This document shows, piece by piece, positions 1 to 11,777 of a stretch of DNA of 64,000 nt. This DNA is from Talpa occidentalis (lineage: Eukaryota > Chordata > Mammalia > Eulipotyphla > Talpidae). The stretch lies in contig NW_023605194.1 of the NCBI RefSeq assembly GCF_014898055.3, positions 62,535,361-62,599,360 of the forward strand, read 5' to 3'. Both the position numbers and the translations under genes were made by a program. How positions within the stretch are numbered: the first letter of the stretch is position 1; each line of letters opens with the position of its first letter. The notes below the pieces were generated by a model. It did not search any database. It was not told the origin of the DNA and saw nothing but the letters and a program-made list of their open reading frames with translations.

Positions 1-1127
1 GAACTTTAAGTCTATTTACCTCCTCGAATGATTTTCCACAGAAGGGGGTATTTACTGATTTGGCCAAGCTATTTCTTGTGCTTCTCCACTTGATCAAGAC
101 TTTCTATGTATGGTTTTTATCTTGGTATGATCTTTGGAAGACAGAAATTGTTCTTCTGTAGAGATCACATGGATCAATTCACTTATCTGAAGGTAGAGCA
201 ATCACATTTGTACATTTTTAACACAATCTCAAAGTTATTTGGTAGCAATTTACCAAAAGACTTTATATATTGCTTCCTCCCTATTCTACATATAGAACAT
301 GTCATTGGCAAATCCATTACCAATGACATAATCTCTTGTTTCTGTGAAATTTAAGATTGCTTCTTCCTTTCCAGAAATAAATGACTGTCTTGGCATGTAA
401 CTGAAATGATTATTCCTGGATCTCAGAAATGAGAAGTGTTGTAACATCTTAAAGCTATAACTTATAAGACTCATAGAGGGTAGAGTAGATCAAATTGAAT
501 CCTTCATTAGAAAGATGAAGACTCAGTGTCTCAGTACCAGAAAAATCCAGACAGCTAGCTGGGTTAAATAGCAAGATACAGCCACATGGACAGCTGAGTG
601 GGTCAGCATCAATTTCTAGGTAGGTACCTCTGCTCTGCAGGAAAGTTTTGTGTTGAAATAGGCCCTCAGAATTGCATTTATAGGGCAGTTTACAAAAGAC
701 CCAGAAAACATTATCCATTCCAAAAACAATGGGGATGCTGATAATGAATTAGCATGTTTGTTCCCCACAAGAGACATCTGATACCCTTATTTGACACAGA
801 CACTGAGGTGTATTTGGTTTTAAATACACTCTTTATATTTCTTATCCACATGGACTTTCTGTTTAGCCAGAAATGGTGGGTGTTTCAACTACTATTGTTG
901 GAATGCTTATCAACCTCTTAAAATATTTAAAGCATATAAAATTGTCCTTATTAAAAGGCATATCATTGCCTGGAGAGCAGAGAAAGTGCTGGTGAAAGAG
1001 TTGTTGAAAAGAGCAAAGCCTTTTGAGAAGGCACAATGTTAAATGGAAAGTATTCTTAAAACAAGTTGGTAGAGAAAGTGTATTTAGTTTGGAATTGAAT
1101 TTGAACTCTGCACCCAGCACAGTAAGT
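1..1127. other. intergenic, nothing recognised
   Basis: AT-rich unique-looking DNA downstream of LIPA. Short open frames on both strands lack codon bias, domains or neighbours in a splice pattern. In human the next gene downstream of LIPA is the single-exon CH25H. Its open frame is not present here, so it would lie outside the window. Confidence 0.6.
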
Positions 1128-1136
1128 TAAATTTTC

Positions 1137-1476
1137 TTTTTTTTTTTTTTAAACTTTTTTTTTATAGAGGCATGTTTTATTTATTTATTTATTTGTTTGT
1201 TTGTTTATTTGTTTGTTTGTTTTGTTTATACATGCACTGGGTACAGTCAGAAGCACGGGAGGGTGAGAGAATTCACCAGAGCCAGAGCGGGGAGCAGAGC
1301 AGGCAGAAGGACCGAAGGACACTGCTGAGGGGAGCAGCGGGCGGCAGGAGAGGTCTGCGCGCCATGTGGGACCCTCCTCCGGTGGCCGGGGAGCAGCCGG
1401 GGATGGAACCGGCGCCGCAGAGGCCGCGGGCAGCTTCGCAACCCAGCGCTCAACTGCTGTGCCACCGGGGAGGCCC
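1137..1476 (-). mobile_element. tRNA-derived SINE with extended tail
   Basis: Reverse-complement copy of the window's abundant SINE, ending GGGGAGGCCC. It is flanked by a perfect 9-bp target duplication (taaattttc at 1128-1136 and 1477-1485). Its tail contains catgcctctat beyond the (AAAT)n run, a feature shared only with the copy at 10682. Confidence 0.9.
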
Positions 1477-2018
1477 TAAATTTTCAATAAATATTTCTGA
1501 AAGAATTATTGACAAACTTCTTAAAATCAGAATTATTACAACCTGATACTGTCTTTCAGGGATCACATTTTGAAAATCTCTCCATATTACACATTTAACA
1601 AATTAATACCGTTGAAACTCATAAATAAAAATAATCCTCATTATTTGGGAGATAATATCAGTAAATATCTATAAATCTAAATTTTGGTCCTAATAAGTGT
1701 GTGAGCTAGATTAAAGCCTTCTCCACTCCCTCCCCCAGGTCCAAGGCTCAGACAACTCTTTTACCTATTGGGCACCTATTTTTATTTTCATGTCACATTT
1801 AGGGCACAGCTATTCTTTGAGAACATTTTTTTTTTATATGATTCTTTAGGCAAGAATTAGTCATAATCTTGTATAGCAGTGACCATAGACATGGTTGGTC
1901 TTACCAGTCCTGAATTTGCCAACTGGCTCATAAAGCAACCAAATTCTCTGCCTTTCTCAGAGGAATGAAGTAGTGAATAAAAGAGAAAGCCAAAAGCTCT
2001 GAGTTTAAGCAGCAAAGA

Positions 2019-2032
2019 ATGCCCCCTTGTGG
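2019..2032 (-). promoter_or_regulatory. CTCF-like motif
   Basis: The reverse strand reads CCACAAGGGGGCAT, fitting the CTCF core CCASYAGRKGGCR except at one degenerate position. Motif match by eye only. Confidence 0.35.
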
Positions 2033-2247
2033 TGAAGGAGAGAATGTCTTCATTCTGAATTGTTACTTCATCCTGGTGGCTTCCCAATTTAAGTGCAAAC
2101 CTCTCTAGAGTTCCAAGTTGGCAGAATATTTGTCAAGTCTTCTTTTTGCCTTAGAGGTCTGTGGAGATCTTTGTGTTCTGAGAGAGAGAGATCGAGATGT
2201 ATCTCTATAGATATCTAGGTATCTCTCTATAGATACAGGTAAATAAA

Positions 2248-2502
2248 TACCATAAACATATATATAGATGTTCTGTTCTTTTCAATGGAGTTATATATTA
2301 CATTGTATATATTTGTATGTATGTAAGCTTATTCTATATTTATATACAATTTATTAGTTTATTATATATACATATATGATTTATTACACGACATAAATAT
2401 AAAACTCCATTGAATATATACGTAACTCCATTGAATATAAATATAAAAACTCCATTGAAAAGAATAGAACAGCTGTGTGTGTGTACATATATGTTTATGG
2501 TT
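2248..2502. repeat. AT-rich imperfect palindrome
   Basis: The left arm (about 2248-2296) reads ccataaacatatatatagat through ttctgttcttttcaatgg. The right arm (about 2445-2502) reads its reverse complement with a few changes and a short GT run inserted. The central part holds repeated aactccattgaata units and TA runs. The whole could fold into one hairpin. It may be a decayed palindromic DNA transposon or a locally expanded palindrome. Confidence 0.75.
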
Positions 2503-3229
2503 TTATATAAACCATAAAATAACAGAGTTAGACACCTACCAACTTGTTACAGGGTTTCTTAAAGCACAGGCTCCAACCTTGCTCTGTACTCTCAATGAAG
2601 AAGCAAAGCTATGTGAGTGTAGCCGGTATTGCAAGGATACAGAGTGACTCCCAACTACATGAGGACCAAGAGCTCACCACAAAGGTAGACATGAGAGGTG
2701 ACCAGACTGCAGCAAGGTCTGTAATTCAACGACTCCACATCGAGTTTGACCCACATACTACAGAAAAATCCCCAGAGAAATGTTGTGAAGGGGACAATTA
2801 GAAAACATGACAAGAAAAAGTGGATTCTATGGAAGGCAGCCCCTGCTCATTCTTATGCCTGACGTTGGGGAGATTTACTGACCACCGGTACTCAAGAGCA
2901 TCTACCAGAGCTCCTGAGGCAGCAAGCAAAGCCACAGACCCAAGTCCTCCAGGCACCGAAGCCATCCTCTGGCGAGCTCTCTCCCACCACTGAGGGAAAA
3001 CAACAAATACATCCACACACTGTTTCTTTCTGGTCCTGCCCAAGAATCTTCCCTGATTGGCCAAACAGGTTTGCCCTGGTGGAAGGAGAAAGATCTTTGG
3101 GGGATCAGAGACCAGTGAGGAAGGCAGAAGCCCTCAAGGAATAGCACAATTTTATCTTTTTGATGGGTGCGTGAAAAGTTTCCATGTCAGCCCTTAGCCC
3201 CTCTCAGATGTTATTGTGCAGTTAATTTC

Positions 3230-3400
3230 ATTTAGGTAAATGGTGATGTTCATCATTTGTCACATGTCAGTTCTCACATATTTACTGACTCACTGTATTC
3301 CAGCCTTTGTGATGGATTCTGGGTATACAGAGATGAGTAATATATAATGTCTACCCTCCAGCTCAGAGTAGTGGGAGAGGTTGCACTGGACCCCAAATCT
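3230..3400 (+). repeat. L2/MIR3-like ancient repeat
   Basis: Contains the familiar consensus run atttactgactc...ttccagcc...gggtatacagagatgagtaa, as in L2/MIR3-type elements. Strongly diverged; limits approximate. Confidence 0.4.
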
Positions 3401-3826
3401 ATGTTTGGGAGGTTATTATGGAATGACTTTTCTCTGCCAACTACTGTTGCTTCAATTGTCTAGTGAGGGAGTTGGATAAGAGTCCTTGAATCCATGGCCC
3501 TGCCTGCAGAGACCACTACCTGCAGAAGGACGTAACCCCTGCTGCCTCCTCTCAGCTTTGCTCAATGGATCCTGCAGGACAACTTGAAGGCCAGTGTTTC
3601 CAAACCATCCCCCAGCCTCTGCGCCTTGAGGCCACACTCCTCTTCCCTCAGGAGAGGATGAAATGTTCATGGGCAGCATCAGTAGGATTTACAAGTAGTA
3701 GGAAGGAGAAAAGATTAGAAAGGAAAGTGTTAAGTACCTGGGAAAGAAAAAAGGAAGTATAGGATGGCTATTAAATAAAGGAGAACACACACGCATGATC
3801 TTTCAGGCCTATGAAGCTCACTGAAG

Positions 3827-3832
3827 TTTATT
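3827..3832 (-). terminator. LIPA: LIPA distal poly(A) signal AATAAA
   Basis: TTTATT on the plus strand reads AATAAA in the gene's direction, about 1.26 kb after the stop codon. It is the canonical hexamer and the last good one before intergenic DNA. Confidence 0.65.
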
Positions 3833-4521
3833 GAAAAGTTTAAATAAGACATTTTAAATGCTACAAAGTAGTACTGCTCTGTTCACTCATATAAGCTGAT
3901 ATATATCAACCAATATTGTTGCTCACAGCAGCTAAAGTGGCTACAGCAGATAAAGCAGCTATATCAGAAGAACAGATCAATTATCATTCTGTACACTGAC
4001 AGTTCTTTAAGGAAAGAAGGCTGTTAAAAAAAAAAAAAGCAGGGGAAAGTGAACATCCTGATACAGGGGCCAAGTCAGGAGCATTAATAACACGGACACA
4101 CACAAAACTAATAAACAAGACAAATCCCTGAGCTTTAATCTTGAAACATTCACAACTATATTTTTCACATGCGAAAATGAACGAGGATACTAGTTCTCAC
4201 AGGCAGCCTTAGGGCCTGTGACCAACATGTTATTGCTGACCTACAGCAGCTGGTGGGCAGAAGACATTCATTTCAAGAAAAATGGCACAACGGTCTCTCC
4301 ACGGCACTTTTCTCCTCAAACCTGTGGAGTTGCGACCTGCTGCACTGTTTAAAGTTCATGAATATAAATGGTCCTGTGTATCAGTCTTCAAGTTATTTAG
4401 AGATAGCTGTTTTTTAAATGAGTGTAGTTAGTGTTTTGAAGATGTCAGGAAATAGCTTTGCTTGGTCTGAGCAATTAAAACATTTGTTAAGAAAAAGCTA
4501 CCACAGTTCAGTTTGATAAAA

Positions 4522-4527
4522 TTTATT
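4522..4527 (-). terminator. LIPA: possible proximal poly(A) signal AATAAA
   Basis: A second canonical AATAAA on the minus strand, about 570 nt after the stop codon. It could support a shorter transcript; nothing else in the sequence decides its use. Confidence 0.35.
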
Positions 4528-5093
4528 AAGGGATCTTTACAAGTGGGCTCAATGAAATTGACTCAGCACCTACTGCCTGAGAACAAGAGAGAGTGCCAGC
4601 TAGACACCGAATACAAGGCTACTCGACTGGAGAGCCTTAAGGCAAGGAGATGAGAACTTGGTATTAGACACTGAACTGCCCTCAACTCAGCGTCCCTCTA
4701 CTCAACAGTGGACAATACAGTTGAAAAATTTCAACAGGAATTAACATACCCTGTGTGGGGTTAAAATGACAATCTAGAATATTTTAAATTGTAAGGCTAA
4801 GCAGAGTGGTCACGACCTATTCACACATGAGTGGTGTTTCTCAAAGCCTTGGGGATTACACCATGATTGAGACACTTCCTTGAAATTCAGTGGTGATTGA
4901 ACAAACAATAACTAGGCTACTGCATTTCTAATCCTAACTGCAGAGAATTGGACATCTTCAATGTCATCATTTTCTAGAACATCAAAATACAAGAGCCCAA
5001 GAAAAGAAAAGCAGGTGTTTTCAAGAAATAAAGCAAACAAATTTTAACAAGACTTGACCCCAGACTTGGTGGTAAATTACTTCAGTCTTTCTT

Positions 5094-5327
5094 TCACTGA
5101 TATTTCCTCATTAGATTCACAATTTCACTATAGACCTGCCAAGGAGCATCTAAGCCCCAGATAAAGTCAAGGTGCTCCCACTTGGGAATGAACTTCTTGT
5201 ACACCAGGTTGGGGATCTCAGACAGCAGCCAGCTGACGTCCTTGGTGTCTGCAAGCGTGTCATGGCCTCCACTCCAGACGGCAGTGGGCACCTGCATGTC
5301 CCTCACATTGTAACTTGGGGGATGACT
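5094..5327 (-). CDS. LIPA: LIPA exon 10: catalytic Asp/His and stop
   Basis: The acceptor is TTATTGTAG before 5327, and the TGA stop is at 5096-5094. It encodes 77 residues beginning [20 protein letters not shown]. Asp341 lies in GGHDTLAD. His370 lies in [14 protein letters not shown]. The C-terminus is NLMRKYQ as in human. These complete the Ser-Asp-His charge relay with Ser170 from exon 5. The frame is intact to the conserved C-terminus, which argues that the gene is active. Confidence 0.97.
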   Translation of the reverse strand, partial: SHPPSYNVRDMQVPTAVWSGGHDTLADTKDVSWLLSEIPNLVYKKFIPKWEHLDFIWGLDAPWQVYSEIVNLMRKYQ

Positions 5328-5639
5328 CTACAATAAAAACCCATAAAAAGCTTTGTTGTTGTTGTTGTAATTAAAATCACAAGCAGCACAATTTGCATTC
5401 AACACAGATTGATATATTTGATCTGAGTATAAAAGACTAAATTTGAAAAAAGCTCAATTTACTTTTCAAATGTCCACTACCAGGACAAAAGGAAATTTAA
5501 CCCACAGTGAGAGAGCATTAACTGGAATAACCACCAGTTGTCAAGCCGTCAGCCCGGGCCTGATATGAAGACAAGTGCTGAGTCCCTAAGAGGGTACCTT
5601 GGTCTCCCAGGCAGTGACTCAAAGCAGCAGAACTGAGTG

Positions 5640-5795
5640 GCCTTCAGTCCTGCCTCCCCCACTCTGCAGTGTAACATAAGTTATAGAAATTCTCTAATCC
5701 TGTTTCCTAAGTCAAAATAACCACATCTGCATCACAGACCTCTTGTAAGAATTAAATAAGAATAACAAGGGCAAAGGGCCTCACTCTTAAGAGCC
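5640..5795 (+). repeat. MIR fragment in intron 9
   Basis: Resembles the MIR core (ttctctaatcctgtttcctaag...cttgtaagaattaaataagaa). The remainder of intron 9 (5328-6171) shows nothing I can name. Confidence 0.45.
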
Positions 5796-6171
5796 CTTTA
5801 ACACCCCAAAAATAGTCAATTTATTTGTACATACTCGAAGAGGCTTCTCGGCCCCAAAGGTTACCAGGTAACAGATTAGTTAGGTTACTAGTAACAGGCT
5901 ACTCCCACTGACTGTCAAGTCTGTTCCTGATCACTGTGAATGATGCCTGGGTTGTCAGCAGAGCCAGGGAAGGATAGGGGAGACCCAGCCTACAACACCA
6001 ACCACAAAGTTTGGGTTGTTCTGGAATAGACTGAGAAAAAACAAACACATCTTGTCAAGTCTCCCAAGCATTTCCCACACCATCACAGCCAGGCCAGAAT
6101 CCTGATAAGTCAGGCTTCCTTTATGAGTGTTCAGGGGGCCATCAAAATTCTAAAGATTTTGGAGACTTTAC

Positions 6172-6243
6172 CTGGTTATAATGAAAAAAGTTCTTGGCAC
6201 GGCTTCCCCAGTCAAAGGCTTGGAATTTGCGTAGTGTATAAAT
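6172..6243 (-). CDS. LIPA: LIPA exon 9
   Basis: The acceptor is TTTTTTAG before 6243 and the donor is AACCAG|GTAAAG at 6172. It is 72 nt, 24 codons, phase 0 at both ends. It encodes [20 protein letters not shown] ending [12 protein letters not shown] and HYNQS are family signatures, and the length equals that of the human exon. The final Asn-Gln pairs with the first serine of exon 10 to make the conserved N-Q-S sequon. The first five residues (IYTLR) differ from human (AVKFQ) and are poorly constrained. Confidence 0.94.
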
Positions 6244-6400
6244 CTAAAAAAGAAGATAATTTGGATAAAAGTTGTCTGACACAGAAGTCTGAGATAGTAT
6301 CACAGGTTGCTAGCATTAGTCATATCCTCAGATATCAATTTATACCGATACCCAGATTTATACTTCATTTCCAAACTGTACTTTAAAACAGAAGGCATCT

Positions 6401-6648
6401 GGGCCTCCCTGGTGGCCTAGGGGTTAAGGCTCAGCACTATTACCACTAGGGCCTGAGTTCCATCCCCGGCCAGGGAGCTACCCACATGGCGCAGCAGACC
6501 TCTCCTGTCTAGCCTGCTGCTCCCCTCAGCAGTGTATTTCAGTCACTCTGCCTGTTCTGCTCCCCACTCTGCCTCTGGTGAATTCTCTCACCCCCCACAC
6601 CTCTGGCCTGTACCCCAGTTCTTCTATGCATAAATAAAAAAAAAAAAT
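6401..6648 (+). mobile_element. tRNA-derived SINE in intron 8 (older type)
   Basis: Begins gggcctccctggtggcctag and ends in an A-rich tail after tatgcataaataaa. It carries the 'GGCCAGGGAGCTACCCACATGG' type middle that distinguishes an older subfamily from the 'GCTCCCCGGCCACC' one. The rest of intron 8 (6244-7279) is unassigned. Confidence 0.88.
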
Positions 6649-7279
6649 GTCTCCTGCAACGTTGTTAAGAGCCTACCTAATGAACAATTTGTTTGTTTTA
6701 AGCAGTAGGTTTCAAACAATAGAGAACTCAACTGTAAAATGTAGATCCCAGGAACTTACTCCCAGGTATCTCGACTAAGTTACGGATAGGTCCAAGAAAC
6801 CATATTTCTGATAGCACCCTAAATAATTCTGAACACTAAAGGGACACTAGGGCCAGTTTTTTTTTTTTTTTGAACAGGAAGGAGGACCCAGGCTCTGGGC
6901 ATGGCAAGTGAGGAGGAAAGAGAATCAATTACAAGGGTCTCAGCTCTGAGGATCTCTGAAATTTGCCAGGTTTTTAAAGAGAGTAAGAAGATTTGTAAAC
7001 TAAATTTAAAACCCAGTAAAGAATTCGGTTTTGGAATTGTTAAATTATTTACTTAAAATTAAACTTGTGAATATACTATGAATAAAAATGGATTTTAAAG
7101 GCACCCTCGAGCTCCTATCCCAGGAATCTCCAAATGTCACAACTGAACTTAAGCCTCAACCTGCCAGCACCCCTGTGGCCTGGACAGGCAGGGTGGCAGC
7201 TTCCAGCAACAGCCCAGAGTAGGAGCTGGCAAGGAGGCACAGGATTTTCATGCACCCCACCTGAACCCTGAAAACCTAC

Positions 7280-7351
7280 CTGGCGCCAGTGCAAGACATT
7301 CTGCACGGACGTCCCAGCAGGATCGTGTGCAGCATACACAGCTACTCTAGA
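7280..7351 (-). CDS. LIPA: LIPA exon 8
   Basis: The acceptor is TATTTTGCAG before 7351 and the donor is CGCCAG|GTAGGT at 7280. It is 72 nt, 24 codons, phase 0 at both ends. It encodes SRVAVYAAHDPAGTSVQNVL ending HWRQ. The H-x-PAGTSVQN string is diagnostic for acid lipases. The reading frame runs on past the donor into intron, so the open frame around it is longer than the exon. Confidence 0.96.
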
Positions 7352-7524
7352 CTGCAAAATACATTGGAATAAAGAGTGAAAATAGTGTCAGGAAGGTCTG
7401 GATAATAAACATATTTTTCACTTTAAAGCAATCTCACTCCCAGAGGTGCAATCTCAAATATATGAAATTATGAGCAGGAAAAAAATGTTTGACTCCAAGT
7501 ATGTCAAAGAAATATACGTACAAC

Positions 7525-7800
7525 TTGGCCTCCCTGGTGGCACAAGGGTTTAAGCACAGCACTGTGAAGCTGTCCTCAGCCACTGCAGCATGAGTTCGAT
7601 CCCCGGCTGGCCAGGGAGCTACCCACATGGTGCAGCAGACCTCTCCTGTTTCACTCGCTGCTCCCCTCAGCAGTGTATTTCAGTCAGTCTGCCTGTTCTG
7701 TTCTCCACTCTGTCTCTGGTGAATCCTCTCACACCCTGCACTTCTGGCTTGCCTGTATCCCAGTTCTTGTATGCATAAACAAATAAATCTTTAAAAAAAA
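7525..7800 (+). mobile_element. tRNA-derived SINE in intron 7 (older type)
   Basis: Begins tggcctccctggtggcacaagg, has B box gttcgatccccggc, and ends aataaatctttaaaaaaaa. Flanks aagaaatatacgtacaac and aagaaatatatgcacaac form an imperfect target duplication. Confidence 0.9.
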
Positions 7801-8240
7801 AAGAAATATATGCACAACCACACATGGACACATATGAAGGTGTAATATCTATGAGGCTATATGGGTTAAGACTACTGGTCATTCTTATGTTCTTCATAAT
7901 TTTCTGAATTTCTAAAATTCCATATAACCATCACACCTCACTTTTATCATCAAGATAATAGCAGTGAGAAAAATTAATGTCCCTTTAAAAAATTCCTTGG
8001 AGCCTTCATTCTAGAATTTTAAAACCTGCCTTCAAATGCAAGATTATAAATTTCAAATATACTCAGACGCACCTGCATATTGCTGGTCAAGGAGTCACAT
8101 TTTATAAAATTATTAAGTGCATACGTGTGTATATACACACATACATATGCTTGTTTGTTTATTTACTTATTTACTAACTATAAATGCCCCCCACCCCCGA
8201 ACTTACACAGGAATTTTTTCAAGGAAAACAAGCCACTAAA

Positions 8241-8524
8241 GGGCCTCCCCGGTGGCGCAGCGGTTGAGCGCTGGGTTGTGAAACTGCCTGCAGCCTCTGC
8301 AGCCCTGGTTCAATCCACGGCTGCTCCCCGGCCACCAGAGGAGGGTCCCACATGGCGCGCAGACCTCTCCTGCCGCCCGCGGCTCCCCTCAGCAGTGTAC
8401 TTCGGTCCTTCTGCCTGTTCTGCTCCCCGCTCTGGCTCTGGTGAATTCTCTCACCCTCCCGCGCTTCTGACTGTACCCAGTGCTTGTATAAATAAATAAA
8501 TAAAATCTTAAAAAAAAAAAAAAT
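8241..8524 (+). mobile_element. tRNA-derived SINE in intron 7 (young type)
   Basis: Near-consensus copy starting gggcctccccggtggcgcag. It is flanked by a perfect 12-bp target duplication, caagccactaaa at 8229-8240 and 8525-8536. The intact duplication indicates recent insertion. Confidence 0.95.
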
Positions 8525-9044
8525 CAAGCCACTAAATAGATATAAATACGATGATTTAAATTGTGACAGATCTCCTCATAAAACAGTTTCCAAAAGAGCA
8601 AATCAACATGGCTGCGAGGAAACTGCGAGTAAGACCTCCCCTAAAAAAAAGTTAATAGGGAGGAAAAGCGTCAGGTCCCTGTGAGAACTGGGACATGGAA
8701 GATAAAAGGGCAACTCTGGCAAACTGCCTGAAGAAGAAAGCTACCATAAAAGAGGACTAGAAGGGAGGAAAGCTCAGAACCTTGCTACCCTCCCCTACCC
8801 CAAAAGTCGGCACTCTCAGACCAACAGAAAGGAGGAAAAAAAAAAAACTAAAACAACCAACAAGAACAAACTATGCATCAAGCGGGACTGTGAGTGGAAA
8901 GGAACCATTTCAGGCACGGCACCCTGTGAACTGAAACTGTGGAGAACCATGCAGGAATTGCCTGGAGGTGAGCAAATGGCTCCAGGCGCCATTAGAGAAA
9001 AAAAAAAACGACTCCAAAGAGACCTACAAATAACCCAAGGCCAG

Positions 9045-9325
9045 GGCCTCTCCCCGCCCCCCCCCCCCCCTGGCTCAGAGGTTGAGCACTGAGCTGTGAA
9101 ACTGCCAGCAGTCTCTGCAGCACCAGTTCGATCCCCGGCCACCAGCGAGGGTCCCACATGGCACCCAGACCTCTCCTGCAGCGCCTGCCACTCCCCTCAG
9201 CAGTGTATTTCATCAGTCTGACTGTTCTTTTCCCCACTCTGACACTGGTGAATTCTCTCACCCTCCCCCGCTTCTGACTGCACCCAGTGCTTGTATAAAG
9301 AAATAAATAAATCTTTTTAAAAAAA
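9045..9325 (+). mobile_element. tRNA-derived SINE within L1 5' UTR
   Basis: Starts gggcctctccccgcccc, where the A-box region has become a C run. It ends aaataaataaatctttttaaaaaa. Flanking duplication is taacccaaggccag (9031-9044) and tagcccaaggccag (9326-9339). It is younger than the L1 it sits in. Confidence 0.92.
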
Positions 9326-10436
9326 TAGCCCAAGGCCAGCTGGTAAGCTTGTGTGGAAAAGCTGTGCACTCTATAAGCATAAGCAGATCACGGCTGCCCA
9401 GGTTCCCCGTGCCTGTGACCTAGGCTTGCCAGGAGACTTGCAGGAGCCCTCATTAAGGTGAATGTCCCTCACTGAGTAATCAGAAACCAGGCACCTGGAC
9501 ACAGGAGCCCGGTGCAAAAGGCACCATTTCTGCAGACAGTGAACTGGGCTACATCCCAAATCCTGGATCTGAGGGCTTTGGAACTGAGATCCGGGGCACA
9601 AAATTCAGGGCGTGGGATCCCCACAACAGTGGGGCACAGGGCAGACACAGCACCCCCATGCCGTTGAGGCGCTCCATGCCACTCCCACTCTGTTCCCCCG
9701 ACCCACGGGGGGGGAAAAAAACAGTTCTGGAAGGACACCAGGAAAGATCTCTGGCACCACCTTAGTGACCAGAAAAAAATCACCAACATCCTATAGTTGG
9801 AAAGCAGGGGTCCCCAAAACATCCTCAGGCTCTGAGAGAGGGTGGGCCCCCCAGCAGAGGTAAGGAGGGAAATAAGGCATGGAGCAAGACCCCATTTTGG
9901 AAATGATTGCCAGGCACAGGATCCTGGGCGTGGAACGCATCATAGCAGAGTGCACTACGCAGGGTGACAGCCAGCATTTTGGATCTGATAGCCCTGGAAC
10001 TGAGACCTATAGAGCAGTATTCAGGGTGCGGGATCCATACAGCTGTGGGCACAGCACCAGGTGAACACGGGGCAGACACAGCACCCAGCTTGAATAAATG
10101 CCCCTGTGTTGAGGTGCTCCCCTCTGCCCCCACTCCGTTACTCAGAGAACCACTGGGAAAAAGCACAGGTCAGCAAGTATGGGTCTCTGGTGCCACCTCA
10201 TGACCAGAACTAAATCACCAACTAGCTGATTCCCTGTTGGAACTGACTAAATACAGATGGAAGGAACTGTAAGGGACAGTGCCCAGCAACACATCATCAA
10301 CACCCTGGTGGAGTTTTGGCCTATCAGTGCTGGTCTCAGTCTGGTAAACAGTTTCCAACACCCCTAAAGGAGCACTCCAAAGAGATGCCCGCCAACACCA
10401 GTGGCACAACGTTCCAATGCATAGAACTAATTAGAA

Positions 10437-11700
10437 AGCAAACAACAGGGAGAAGAAAAAATATAAATAACCAAGCAAGCCTACAGGAGGACACACCACA
10501 AAAAGAAATACAGTCACCAGAGCTCAACAATGACATGGAAGAACTTCTTGGCCTATCAGATAGAGAATTAATAATTATCATGATTAAAAACCAGAAAGAA
10601 AACAAAAAAGAAAAAAATGATTTGAGACAAATAATCACTGAACTGAAGAATGAAATTGAGACCTTAAGAAAGGAAAGAAAAGGGCCTCCCCGGTGGTGCA
10701 GCGGTTGAGTGCTGGGTTGCGAAACTGCCCGCGGCCTCTGCAGTGCCGGTTCGATCCCCGGCTGCTCCCCGGCCACCGGAGGAGGGTCCCACATGGCGCG
10801 CGGACCTCTCCTGCTGCCGGACCTCTCCTGCTGCCTGCTGCTCCCCTCAGCAGTGTACTTCGGTCCTTCTGTCTGCTCTGCTCCCCGCTCTGGCTATGGT
10901 GAATTCTCTCACCCTCCCGCGCTTCTGACTGTACCCAGTGCATGTATAAACAAACAAATAAAATAAATAAATAAATAAAACATGCCTCTATTTAAAAAAA
11001 AAAAAAGGAAAGAAAAGAAACGCAGGAGATAAAAAGATTACTAGAAGAGATAAAGAACTCTGGGGAAAGCAATGAAAACAGAATTGAGGAAATGGAAGAA
11101 CGGATCAGTACTATTGAAGATACAGAAATAAAAAGAGCCAAAAGAGAGGAAAGAGAAGTGCAAATGAAGCAGTATGAGGAGACTCTTAGACAATTATCAG
11201 ACTCATGAAGAGAGGAAATGTAAGAGTTACAGGCATTCCAGAAGGTAAGGAGAGAGACAAAGGAATTGAGAAGTTATTCAAGGAGATAATTGAAGAAAAC
11301 TTCCCAAGCATGAAAAAGGAGATGAATATAGACATACAAGAAGTGAAAAGAACTCCCAATTACCATAATGAAAAGAAAACTACAGCAAGACACCTAATAG
11401 TAAAGCTTGCAAGAGTCCAAGACAAGGAAAAAATAATGAAACTGGCAAGGGGGATAACTTATAAGGGAAAACCAATCAGGTTAACTTCAGACTTCTCCGA
11501 AGAAACATTATGAACAAGAAGAGAATGGAGTAATATATTCAGCAAACTTTAAGACAGCAAATGCCAACCAAGAATACTTTATCCTGCAAAGCTCTCCTTC
11601 CTCTACGAAGAAAAAATATGGACCTTCTCAGACAAAGAGAAACTCCAGAAATTCATTACAACTAAACCCCCAGTACAAAAAAATTCTATAAGAAGTTCTA
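10437..11700 (+). pseudogene. L1 ORF1 remnant (nucleic-acid-binding protein)
   Basis: ORF1 makes the RNA-binding trimeric chaperone of L1. The N-terminal part (to about 10680) encodes NINNQASLQEDTPQKE and a Glu/Lys-rich coiled coil. It is then cut by the SINE at 10682-11005. The coiled coil resumes, and an in-frame stop near 11207 precedes the conserved C-terminal part (VRVTGIPEGKERDKGIEKLF). Another stop follows SEETL at about 11513, before the final ILYPAKLSF-type segment. It is therefore broken in at least three places. Confidence 0.88.
10683..11005 (+). mobile_element. tRNA-derived SINE inserted in L1 ORF1
   Basis: Starts ggcctccccggtggtgcagcgg. It has a short internal duplication (ggacctctcctgctgcc twice, 10801-10840) and the extended tail acatgcctctatttaaaaaa. 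The target duplication aaaggaaagaaaag repeats on both sides (ending at about 10682 and about 11017). Confidence 0.92.
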
Positions 11701-11777
11701 AAGCCACAACTGACAGAGGAATGAACAAGAAGAACAGAATAAAGCAAGGAATAAAATCACAAAAAAGACAAACAAAA

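Larger units (their letters stand above)
3812..5093 (-). other. LIPA: LIPA 3' UTR (end approximate)
   Basis: The sequence downstream of the stop contains no other gene. On the minus strand an AATAAA is formed at 3832-3827, and cleavage 10-30 nt further on would end the mRNA near 3797-3817. That makes a UTR of about 1.28 kb, close to what is known for LIPA. An earlier AATAAA at 4527-4522 could give a shorter form ending near 4.50 kb. The stretch is AT-rich and free of the recent SINEs found in every larger intron, as expected for constrained transcribed sequence. Confidence 0.7.

Noticed and set aside
1172..1546. 124-codon frame starting with a Phe/Leu-rich stretch that looks like a membrane segment
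   Set aside because: It reads the (TTTA)n tail and body of a reverse SINE; the same peptide appears at every SINE copy.
1..3811. Search for CH25H, which lies downstream of LIPA in human
   Set aside because: No intronless frame of about 270 codons is present; the gene presumably lies beyond the left edge.
8080..8527. 139- and 102-codon frames
   Set aside because: Both are translations of the SINE at 8241-8524 in opposite directions.
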